Shown here one piece after another: positions 15,750 through 21,420 of a DNA stretch of 21,420 nt (positions are counted from its first letter, which is position 1; each line of letters begins with the position of its first letter). Origin of the DNA: JBOHTO01 sp050733695 (lineage in GTDB: Bacteria; Gemmatimonadota; Gemmatimonadetes; Gemmatimonadales; Gemmatimonadaceae); contig JBOHTO010000159.1 of the NCBI GenBank assembly GCA_050733695.1, forward strand, positions 1 through 21,420, in the 5' to 3' direction. The notes beneath the pieces were generated by a model. It ran no database searches. It worked only from the letters and a program-made list of their open reading frames with translations, and had not been told where the DNA came from. The translations under genes were made by a program, and so were the position numbers.

Positions 15750-16070
15750 ATGGAGAAGCGCAAACAGAAGCGGCTTGAAGCACAAGGATGGCAGATTGGC
15801 AGCGCGGCGGAGTTTCTTGGCCTGTCGGAGGCTGAGGGACAACTCGTCGAGATGAAGCTGGCGTTAAGCGCGCAGCTCCGGACCACGCGGCAGCAGCGGC
15901 ACTGGACGCAGACGGCGCTGGCGAAGCGTCTGGGTTCGAGTCAGTCGAGGGTGGCGAAAATGGAAGCAGGAGACCCGAGTGTCTCGTTAGAGCTGCTTGT
16001 CCGCGGCCTGCTGGCGGTAGGGGCGACGCCGAAGGAGATCGCCCGCACGCTCTCGTCGCGCGCTGCCTAG
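15750..16070 (+). CDS. XRE-family antitoxin (HigA-like)
   Basis: A 106-residue partner of the toxin. Residues about 1-35 (RKRLEAQGW-like start, then IGSAAEFLGLSEAEGQLVEM) are the usual N-terminal helical region. The DNA-binding domain follows as LRTTRQQRHWTQTALAKRLGSSQSRVAKMEAGDPSVSLELLVRGL, a standard helix-turn-helix. It would neutralise the toxin and repress the pair through the inverted repeat at 15381-15398. Its ATG abuts the toxin stop, which implies coupled translation. The stop is only 6 bases before the attC-like element, as in integron cassettes. Confidence 0.9.
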   Translation: MEKRKQKRLEAQGWQIGSAAEFLGLSEAEGQLVEMKLALSAQLRTTRQQRHWTQTALAKRLGSSQSRVAKMEAGDPSVSLELLVRGLLAVGATPKEIARTLSSRAA

Positions 16071-16076
16071 CGGTCC

Positions 16077-16174
16077 GCCTAACGTCCGTGCTTCAACTGC
16101 AAAGCAGCGAGATAGAAGCGAATACCAGTGTACGACCGCCGCGCTGCTTTGACAGGTGCAAGCACTGGTTAGAC
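16077..16174 (+). other. attC-like integron recombination site
   Basis: The element starts with GCCTAAC (16077-16083, matching RYYYAAC) and ends with GTTAGAC (16168-16174, matching GTTRRRY). These outer boxes can pair with one mismatch. Inside, GTGCTT pairs with AAGCAC, and CAAAGCAGCG with CGCTGCTTTG, giving an inner stem interrupted by single extra bases on one arm only, the kind of extrahelical bases used by integron integrases. Total length is 98 bases, within the known attC range, and it follows the antitoxin stop directly as at the end of a gene cassette. No integrase gene and no second site are in the window. Confidence 0.75.
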
Positions 16175-16321
16175 AGTGCGGTCTGCGGCACCTCCGCCGA
16201 CGCGCGCATCGGTCGGATAAAGCAGAAGGTCAATCTTCGCGAGCACGTCCTGCAAGACAGACTGGCGGCGGCTGGTGCACCTTGGCGAACCGGAACCCGC
16301 GCTTCTCCGACGGTGCCGGAG
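16175..16321. other. Region after the attC-like site without a supported gene
   Basis: On the minus strand one frame here reads VLQDVLAKIDLLLYPTDARVGGGAADRTV and ends at a TAA lying in the outer attC box. It has no good start and continues, past a stop, the frame of the short ORF at 16322-16465. It could be the tail of a decayed gene. Nothing else is recognisable. Confidence 0.3.
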
Positions 16322-16465
16322 TCAACCACCCACGGATCCATCGACGTGCGGGAGCAGCAGGACCTCGACCTCAACCGCGGCACGCTGCGCTGCCGTATAC
16401 ACCCGTCGCGCAATCTCCGCCGCTAATTTAATTCGTCGGTCGGTTGCGAGCTGCCGGCCGTCCAT
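16322..16465 (-). pseudogene. Short ORF of 47 residues, possible fragment of a broken gene
   Basis: The frame begins MDGRQLATDRRIKLAAEIARR and continues VYTAAQRAAVEVEVLLLPHVDGSVGG. It has a convincing ribosome site (CAGGGAG, 5 bases before the ATG) and protein-like amino-acid use. In the next frame just upstream, PAYEASARELG would read smoothly into it, which suggests a frameshift separates it from the ORF at 16487-16588. It may equally be a genuine small gene. No family is recognised. Confidence 0.35.
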
Positions 16466-16486
16466 CCCAGCTCCCTGGCACTCGCC

Positions 16487-16588
16487 TCATACGCCGGACC
16501 GTGCTCCGGTTATGGCCCGTCGCCGGGCGATGGCGATCTTGCTCTCTCGGCGGTCGAGCCGCCGGAGCACTTGTAGAATCTCCCACAT
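16487..16588 (-). pseudogene. Short ORF of 33 residues, possible 5' fragment of the same broken gene
   Basis: The frame reads MWEILQVLRRLDRRESKIAI then ARRRAITGARSGV, preceded by GAGGG at about 6 bases. Its content is helical and basic. Together with the following ORF (16322-16465) it could be one small helical protein split by a one-base shift near 16490-16520. The alternative is two unrelated small genes. No homologue is recognised. Confidence 0.3.
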
Positions 16589-16689
16589 GGCCACCCTCTC
16601 GATACGTCATCGCTCGCGCATTTTCATGAGCGGGGATGTGCCGAAGATGACCGGAGTAGCCTGGTGCGTCGTGAATCACGATCGCCTTG

Positions 16690-17082
16690 TCAGTCCCATT
16701 CGCGAACTCGGTCTTGGCCGAACCGCGCACGCATAACATCCAGCAGTTCTGCCTTCACGCTGTCAGCCAAAGGCGTGAGCCGGGTTGTGCCTAGCTGCCA
16801 GAACCGGATCTGAACTTCGTGATCAAGCACTCTTCCGCACAGATCGAGGCCCCGTCCGGCAAAGCACGTGCGCCAGCCTTCCTCCTCCAAAGGGCCGCGA
16901 GGCTCAAACGGCTCGAGACCAAACCCTGTCGCAGTGCGGGCGATCAACCCGAAGGCGGCATCTTGGGCGTTAGCTCTCGAGAGCACTGGATTCGGCGCGA
17001 CTGCGATCGTAGCTGTGACACCCAAATCGCACCCTGCGGCAACGTAAAGGACACCGATCACGAAAGCCGATTGCGCTCGCAT
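16690..17082 (-). CDS. Small lipoprotein of unknown function
   Basis: A 130-residue protein that begins MRAQSAFVIGVLYVAAGC, a clear lipoprotein signal with the lipidated residue at Cys18. The ATG at 17082 has a strong ribosome site, GGAGGG, 4-5 bases upstream. The mature part has two more cysteines (WRTCFAGRGLDLCGRV) that could form a disulfide, then a hydrophilic C-terminus, LTPLADSVKAELLDVMRARFGQDRVREWD. I do not recognise a family. It lies between the attC-like site and the IS630 element, so it may be cassette cargo in reverse orientation or a lipoprotein linked to the toxin remnants further right. Confidence 0.7.
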   Translation of the reverse strand: MRAQSAFVIGVLYVAAGCDLGVTATIAVAPNPVLSRANAQDAAFGLIARTATGFGLEPFEPRGPLEEEGWRTCFAGRGLDLCGRVLDHEVQIRFWQLGTTRLTPLADSVKAELLDVMRARFGQDRVREWD

Positions 17083-17154
17083 GGACCCTCCGCTCGCGAC
17101 CCGTGTGAAATATGGCTCATACCTCGTCTGATGGGCTGCACGCTGCCCCAGCTA

Positions 17155-18291
17155 GTGTAGTGTCTCAGAAATGTCTTGCCTTATAATGGAGTAGGTGCTA
17201 TCGTATCGGTCATGAGCCGCCACGCCGCCCCGATCGTCCTGAGTCCCGATGAGGAGGCGACGCTGGACACCTGGGCACGTAGTCGCCGCATGGCGGTCCG
17301 CCAGGTGCAGCGGGCACAAATCGTTCAGCTCGCCGCCGCTGGAGTCGAGAGCCAGGAGATCGCCCGGACGTTGGGCGTTTCTCGACCGACGGTCCAGTTG
17401 TGGCGGCAGCGGTTCCTGGCGCTGCGTATTGAGGGATTGCTGAAAGATGCGCCTCGACCGGGGCGCCTTCCCGAGATTGGGGAGGCCAAAGTCCGCGCGA
17501 TCGTGGAGGCGACCCTTCACACGAAGCCGGCGAATGCGACGCACTGGAGCGTGCGTACCATGGCGGCCGCGCAGGACGTCAGCCCGGCCACCGTGCAGCG
17601 TGTCTGGAACCGACACAACCTCAAGCCGCACCTGACGAAGACCTTCAAGCTCAGCACGGACAACCGATTTGTGGAGAAGCTGCACGACGTCGTGGGGTTG
17701 TATCTCAATCCGCCGGATCGGGCGCTGGTCCTCTGTGTGGACGAGAAATCGCAGATCCAGGCCCTGGATCGCACGCAGCCGGGGCTGCCGTTGAAGAAGG
17801 GCCGTTGCGGGACAATGACGCATGACTACAAGCGCAACGGGACGACGACCCTGTTCGCCGCGCTGAGCATGCTGGATGGTCATGTGATCGGCGACTGCAT
17901 GCCGCGTCATCGCCATCAGGAGTTCATCCGATTCCTGAAGAAGATCGACGCCGAAACGCCGGCGGACCTCGCCCTGCATCTGATCGTCGACAACTACGCC
18001 ACCCACAAGCACCCCAGAGTCAAGGCGTGGCTCCGCCGCCACCCGCGCTTTCATCTGCATTTCACGCCGACGTCCAGTTCCTGGCTCAACCTGGTCGAGC
18101 GGTGGTTCCGGGACTTGACCGACAAACGCATACGTCGCGGATCGTTCGAACAGGTACCAGAGCTCATCGCCGTCATCGACAACTACATTACGCAGTCAAA
18201 CCAGAATCCGCACATCTTCGCGTGGACGGCATCCGCAGAGAGCATTCTCGCGAAGATCGCCAAATGTAAAGAAGCGTTGGAGACACTACAC
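17155..18291 (+). mobile_element. IS630-family insertion sequence, complete
   Basis: The element is 1137 bases long with perfect 12-bp terminal inverted repeats, GTGTAGTGTCTC at the left and GAGACACTACAC at the right. It is flanked by the TA duplication typical of the family (17153-17154 and 18292-18293). One transposase gene fills it. With the element removed, the flanks read CCCCAGCTAGTGGGG, so it landed in the loop of a small palindrome. Nothing suggests it is inactive. Confidence 0.92.
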
Positions 18292-18294
18292 TAG
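17212..18294 (+). CDS. IS630-family DDE transposase
   Basis: A 360-residue transposase with an N-terminal helix-turn-helix (VQRAQIVQLAAAGVESQEIARTLGVSRPTVQLWRQRF) and a DDE catalytic domain. The three catalytic acids are visible in LVLCVDEKSQIQ, LHLIVDNYATHKHP and SSSWLNLVERWFRDLT. The start used is the ATG at 17212 (MSRHAAPIVLSPDEEA); a TTG at 17176 would add 12 residues. The gene has no stop codon of its own within the element: the final His codon is the last three bases of the inverted repeat. TAG is then made from the duplicated TA plus the first flanking G. Confidence 0.93.
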   Translation: MSRHAAPIVLSPDEEATLDTWARSRRMAVRQVQRAQIVQLAAAGVESQEIARTLGVSRPTVQLWRQRFLALRIEGLLKDAPRPGRLPEIGEAKVRAIVEATLHTKPANATHWSVRTMAAAQDVSPATVQRVWNRHNLKPHLTKTFKLSTDNRFVEKLHDVVGLYLNPPDRALVLCVDEKSQIQALDRTQPGLPLKKGRCGTMTHDYKRNGTTTLFAALSMLDGHVIGDCMPRHRHQEFIRFLKKIDAETPADLALHLIVDNYATHKHPRVKAWLRRHPRFHLHFTPTSSSWLNLVERWFRDLTDKRIRRGSFEQVPELIAVIDNYITQSNQNPHIFAWTASAESILAKIAKCKEALETLH

Positions 18295-18394
18295 TGGGGA
18301 CAGGGCACCTGCTGCGCTCCGCCAAACCAACTTGCCATGGCTTCCCATCCGCATCCCAACAATGGGAGCATCCCGAAGTGCCCAGGAGGATAAC
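18295..18394. other. Spacer between the two insertion sequences
   Basis: About 100 bases with no supported gene. Before the insertions it would have joined DNA left of 17153 to DNA right of 19603. It may contain the lost 3' end of gene A, which the IS3 element truncates, but no frame here could be matched to gene B. Confidence 0.35.
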
Positions 18395-18423
18395 TGACGT
18401 GACCCCCATCTCTGGTCCGGTTC

Positions 18424-19283
18424 TTATGTCAGTCTGGGTAGATGGGTGAGTGAAGATGTGGTTTCCCGCAGCGTCATCGCAAACTCGTGGGGTGTCCGCG
18501 AGTCGAGGCCGCTGTGCGGCCGAGCAACATTGTAGTCGACGCGCCACGCCTCGATCGTGGACTGCGCATCGGCCAGGCTCACGAACCAGCTCTCATTCAG
18601 GCACTCGTCCCGGAAGCGGCCGTTGATGCTCTCGATGTAGGCATTCTGCACCGGCTTGCCGGCTCGATGAACTGGAGCGCCACGCCGCGTCGGTGCGCCC
18701 ATTGATCCAGCGCGTGGCTCACGAACTCGGGCCCGTTGTCCAGCACGATCGCCCGCGGCAGACCGCGCGTTACCGCGAGCCGCTCGAGCACGCGCACCAC
18801 CCGCTCGCCGGAAAGGGAGAAGTCGACCTCGATCGCCGGACACTCGCGCGTGTAGTCGTCGACGATGGTCAGCGCGCGGATCTTCCGTCCATCGCCCAGC
18901 GCATCCGACACAAAGTCGATGCTCCACCGGTCATTCGCCCCTGCCGGGAGCGGCAACGGCACGCGCGGGATCGCGACCTGCTTCGTTGCCCGCCGGCGCC
19001 GCACCGTCAGGCTCTCCTCGCGATACACCCGCTCGACAAGCTTGTGATTCGCCACGTGGCCCTCGCGCTGGAGCAGCACGTGGAGCCGCCGAGCGCCCCA
19101 GCGGGGCCGCTGGCCGGCGAGCTCCTTGAGCCGTGCCCGGAGCTCGGTCCGGGCAGGCCGCTGCGGTACGTAGCGCTGACTCGAGCGCGCGAAGCCCGTG
19201 AAGCGGCACGCGCGGCGCTCACTGATCCCGGCGATGTCCATGGCAAGGGTGCCGGCCGTCCGCCGATCCGCGGGCGTCACCAC
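18424..19283 (-). pseudogene. IS3 OrfB transposase, broken by a one-base frameshift
   Basis: The first part (19283 down to about 18664) is a normal OrfB: HTH_21-like RRACRFTGFARSSQRYVPQRP, then the integrase core with the first two catalytic acids in DRWSIDFVSDAL and IVLDNGPEFVSHAL. At about 18656-18664 the frame changes. The expected FIEPGKPVQNAYIES is split because one G is missing, and the frame runs on as CRMPTSRAS. The remainder, with the third catalytic Glu in NAYIESINGRFRDECLNE and the usual C-terminus, continues in another frame to the TAA at 18424. The product would lack the third catalytic residue. Confidence 0.88.
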
Positions 19284-19543
19284 TTTTTTTCCAGCAGGTC
19301 TTTCACCACCTGGAGATTCAGCGCCTGGTCGGCGACCAGCCGCTTGAGCTGGCGATTCTCCTCCTCGAGGCTCTTCAACCGCTTGGCCTCGCTCACCTGG
19401 AGCCCGCCGTACTTCTTCTTCCAGCGATAGAACGTCGTCTCGGTGATCCCGTGCCGGCGGCAGAGGTCAGCGACCTTGGCGCCCTGCTCGTGCTCCTGCA
19501 TCACGCCGACGATCTGCGTCTCGGTGAAGCGACTCTTTTTCAT
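19277..19543 (-). CDS. IS3 OrfA (helix-turn-helix subunit of the transposase)
   Basis: An 88-residue OrfA with the typical start MKKSRFTETQIVGVMQEHEQ, a helix-turn-helix (VADLCRRHGITETTFYRWKKKYGG) and a leucine-zipper tail (LKSLEEENRQLKRLVADQALNLQVVKDLLEKK). Seven A residues on the minus strand (19290-19284) give the slippery heptamer A-AAA-AAG just before its stop. This is the standard -1 frameshift site that fuses OrfA to OrfB in this family. OrfA itself is intact. Confidence 0.93.
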   Translation of the reverse strand: MKKSRFTETQIVGVMQEHEQGAKVADLCRRHGITETTFYRWKKKYGGLQVSEAKRLKSLEEENRQLKRLVADQALNLQVVKDLLEKKW

Positions 19544-19581
19544 CAGTCCTCCATGGGCTGAGGACTGACATAATATCTGGA

Positions 19582-20080
19582 TCAGCTTCCGGGGGTCACG
19601 TCACGGCCAGCCTGGTTCGCCGTTCGCATACACCATGACTGAAGCTCCTCCAGGGACGAGAACCGCCGGACATCCCAGTCGCGAGGGCTCGCCGCAAGCG
19701 TCGAGTCCTCCATGACGAGCTGAATAGTGAGCGCCGCCAACCTGCCGACGGCATCGTGCGGCACGGCGGGGGACACGGTATCCGAAGGCAACATCAACGC
19801 GGCATGAAGGTCCCCGGTTAAGTCTGACATCAGGCACAACAATCAGTAATTCCTTACTGCTTCTTAGTTCATAGGGCGTGAAGCCTGGACATACCGGCTT
19901 CTCATCGGGCCGCAGAAAGCTGCCCTGAACGAGGGAGATCGCGTAGGGTGGTCGGTCAACCGATCCTGGCAACGAAAAGGACGAATCGGGACAGGCCGGG
20001 AGCTCGATCCGATACATCGCGTACTCTACACTGCCGCCGCAGTGCTCCGCGGATTGCAGCATGAGCACCAGAGCCAGCAT
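19582..20080 (-). pseudogene. Gene A: Cys-containing secreted-type protein, paralogue of gene B, frameshifted and truncated by IS3
   Basis: From the ATG at 20080 the protein reads MLALVLMLQSAEHCGGSVEY and then matches gene B (20843-21379): VEYAMYRIELPACPDSSFSLPGSV, VCPGFTPYELR and RLNRGPSCRVDVAFGY align with EYVVYHVPLSECPVAGFVLPDSV, MCPGFQLYDMR and RLTRNPSCGIDIGYG. After GY the similarity stops. A neighbouring frame (SPAVPHDAVGRLAALTIQLV onward) then looks more protein-like, so a frameshift near 19780 is likely. That frame's last residues, DVTPGS, and its stop are encoded by the end of the IS3 element. The gene follows the toxin-like fragment by about 50 bases. Function is unknown; an immunity role is only a guess. 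Confidence 0.55.
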
Positions 20081-20127
20081 CCCGGCATTCGTTGGAGACG
20101 ATCATGACCTGCCTCCGAGAAGCCACA

Positions 20128-20860
20128 TCAGTGCTTCGGGCCCAGCCAATCGGCTATGGCTTCCCAAGGATCGTTGGGACTCAGGGCACCCAGCAGTCCC
20201 AACCCGGCGTAGATCCCCGGTTCGCGACGACAGAAGCGATTCACCCCTGCCGAACGCGGACAGCCAGATAAACTGCAGGGTGTGGCCGAGCTCATGAAGA
20301 CCGAGCGGGATACCCCCGTACGATTTCATGAGAGGTTCACCGAAGAAGGCGGCAGATCCCAGCGTCAAGGCGCAACACGAGAGCACCGGGTTCGCGGCTT
20401 GGACATAACCCTGGATTGCCCCATTCGCGCCGACCCCAACCAGTCCGCCACCGACCGTGGCTACCGCCACGGCGCTACCAGCGAGAAACCAGCCAGCGGC
20501 GCTGAAGTTCCTCTGGAATGTCCTCCCCCCGGTTCCTCCGGAGGCGACAGTCTCCACGGTGGCCGCGGGCGCCGAACCGAACGCCGCCGCGCCAAGCCCT
20601 TCGACGGCAGCCCCAGACCTGCGCCTCCCGTGATAAACGCAAACGCGGCCACGGCGCCCATCTCATCGCGGTCTTGAAGACATCTCCGAAGAATCCTCTG
20701 CCACTCGGATCCCAGCCGTTGATGGCGTCGCTGGCCGCGATCGCATAGACAGGAAAAGCGAAGGGGCCAGCTGTGCCCTTTCTCGCTTCCCGACGGAGCT
20801 TCTCACGTCTGAGCCTCTGCTGGTAACGAGCACGCTCGCCTGCTACTGCGATACATCCCC
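20128..20860 (-). pseudogene. RHS/polymorphic-toxin-like C-terminal fragment, multiply frameshifted
   Basis: Pieced across frames the minus strand reads ERARYQQRLRREKL, then DAINGWDPSGRGFFGDVFK, then GAVAAFAFITGGAGLG, then AAVEGLGAAAFGSAPAATVE and a hydrophobic stretch. It continues through GGIPLGLHELGHTLQFIWLS and ends LGALSPNDPWEAIADWLGPKH before a TGA at 20130-20128. NGWDPSGRG matches the end of RHS core domains, after which toxin tips begin. Shifts lie near 20662, 20609-20616 and 20241-20252. The longest single frame is 20557-20102. The HELGH motif has the HExxH form of zinc proteases, but catalysis is not shown. No RHS repeats precede it, so it is an orphan tip or a remnant. Confidence 0.6.
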
Positions 20861-21379
20861 GGGACAGGTGTCGAACTTCTCAATCTCTGACGGCAAGAGC
20901 GGTTGCGCCGTCGTCCCCTGAGTGAGAAGACCAGCGAGTCGTTCCGCTCGTCTCGCCTGCATAGCTTCAAATCGCCTGAGATACTGTTCGTCTGGCTTTG
21001 CTCCGCCCTTGGAGATGAGCCCATATCCGATGTCGATTCCGCACGATGGGTTTCGAGTCAGCCTGGCACTCAAGGGCAGTGACCCGTCACGCATATCGTA
21101 GAGTTGAAATCCAGGACACATAGCCGCGTATTCACTAACAACAGCCACGCCGTTAATGTCAAAGGTCTGACCGACCGAATCTGGCAGGACGAAACCAGCG
21201 ACTGGGCACTCACTCAGCGGCACGTGATAAACAACGTATTCAGTTCTACATTGCAAGGCGCCCGCAAGGACTGTAGCGCATACTACAGAGGCTGCCGAGC
21301 TAAGGGTGAGTCCCAGGTCTAGTTGAAATTCAGGTGGTGCCGCGGTACTAGAGTGTTGAATCCCGACAAGGATCTTCAC
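20843..21379 (-). CDS. Gene B: small Cys-containing secreted-type protein, unknown function
   Basis: A 178-residue protein starting at a GTG (21379) that overlaps the stop of the preceding frame as GTGA. A hydrophobic segment, LTLSSAASVVCATVLAGAL (about residues 24-42), suggests export, although the 20-residue polar start before it is unusual and a later start is possible. Three cysteine motifs, ECPVAG, CPGFQLYDMR and NPSCGIDIGYG, are shared with gene A. The C-terminus is charged and helical (EQYLRRFEAMQARRAERLAGL). Base composition is visibly more AT-rich than the glycan operon, consistent with acquisition. No family is recognised; its place beside an RHS-like fragment makes an immunity-type role possible. 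Confidence 0.65.
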   Translation of the reverse strand: MKILVGIQHSSTAAPPEFQLDLGLTLSSAASVVCATVLAGALQCRTEYVVYHVPLSECPVAGFVLPDSVGQTFDINGVAVVSEYAAMCPGFQLYDMRDGSLPLSARLTRNPSCGIDIGYGLISKGGAKPDEQYLRRFEAMQARRAERLAGLLTQGTTAQPLLPSEIEKFDTCPGDVSQ

Positions 21380-21420
21380 TCGTTCCCGAGGACACCACCC
21401 ATGCCAAGAGTACGACGGAA
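21376..21420 (-). CDS. 3' end of an upstream gene (partial, runs off right edge)
   Basis: The frame is open from the right edge and reads FRRTLGMGGVLGNE before a TGA at 21378-21376 that overlaps the GTG of gene B. The 4-bp overlap is the main support. Fourteen residues are too few to identify the protein. Confidence 0.35.
   Translation of the reverse strand, partial: FRRTLGMGGVLGNE

Larger units (their letters stand above)
18395..19603 (-). mobile_element. IS3-family insertion sequence (inactivated)
   Basis: A 1209-base element bounded by perfect 13-bp inverted repeats, TGACGTGACCCCC at 18395 and its complement ending at 19603. Further inside, both ends share TTATGTCAGTC with partly matching sequence between. 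The TG...CA ends, size, and OrfA/OrfB organisation with a slippery A7 tract are those of the IS3 family, probably the IS407-like branch. No short target duplication is visible at the flanks, so the region may have rearranged after insertion. OrfB carries a frameshift, so the copy should not move on its own. Confidence 0.88.

Noticed and set aside
15875..15881. GTTAAGC inside the antitoxin gene as another attC outer box
   Set aside because: It matches the loose consensus but has no partner box or pairing arms nearby and lies within a conserved coding region.
17152..18060. 302-codon frame antisense to the IS630 transposase
   Set aside because: The sense frame has complete DDE motifs; the antisense frame has none and merely reflects codon composition.
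18395..18434. An inner 22-bp imperfect repeat starting at 18413 as the true IS3 end
   Set aside because: A longer, perfect 13-bp match lies further out at 18395 and 19591-19603, and gives the usual TG...CA ends and a typical element length.
1..21420. CRISPR arrays, tRNA, rRNA or riboswitch structures
   Set aside because: No regularly spaced repeats, tRNA-like cloverleaf motifs or recognisable conserved RNA sequences were seen by eye; a covariance search would be needed to exclude small RNAs.

Overview
The window looks like a high-GC, Gram-negative, TonB-using soil or freshwater bacterium, most probably a Gemmatimonadota or close relative. This is inferred from GC-rich coding with SusC/SusD proteins, lipoprotein signals, a LacI regulator and a Na+-coupled symporter. 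No rRNA, tRNA or taxonomic marker is present, so the assignment is an inference.

Bases 295-15102 hold one long minus-strand polysaccharide utilisation operon. In transcription order it reads: LacI-family regulator, SusC-like TonB-dependent transporter, SusD-like lipoprotein, a stand-alone TonB-plug lipoprotein, a GH144-type (endo-beta-1,2-glucanase family) lipoprotein, a GH3 beta-glucosidase, a secreted formylglycine sulfatase, its formylglycine-generating enzyme (FGE), and an SGLT-type sodium/sugar symporter. A TTGACA -35 box and a perfect 14-bp LacI-type palindrome overlapping the -10 lie just upstream of lacI. Three successive gene junctions (GH144/GH3, GH3/sulfatase, sulfatase/FGE) are 4-bp GTGA or ATGA overlaps. 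The simplest reading is uptake and breakdown of a beta-1,2-linked glucan carrying an anionic ester, with glucose entering by symport. The SusD protein carries what looks like a PDZ domain inserted before its C-terminal helices, the most unusual protein architecture here.

Bases 15103-17152 are accessory DNA. A toxin-first RelE/HigB-XRE pair (15408-16070) is followed 6 bases after its stop by a 98-bp element with all the hallmarks of an integron attC site (16077-16174). Two short, possibly broken ORFs and a small lipoprotein gene follow on the minus strand.

Bases 17153-19603 hold two insertion sequences: an intact IS630-family element in a TA target, and an IS3-family element whose orfB has a single-base frameshift.

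Bases 19582-21420 are a decaying minus-strand tract. It has an end-of-window ORF, a small Cys-containing secreted-type protein (gene B), a frameshifted fragment resembling an RHS/polymorphic-toxin C-terminus with an HELGH motif, and a frameshifted paralogue of gene B (gene A) truncated by the IS3 element. This resembles an orphan toxin-tip/immunity tract. The intact 15-kb operon next to several frameshifts here suggests real decay rather than uniformly poor sequence.
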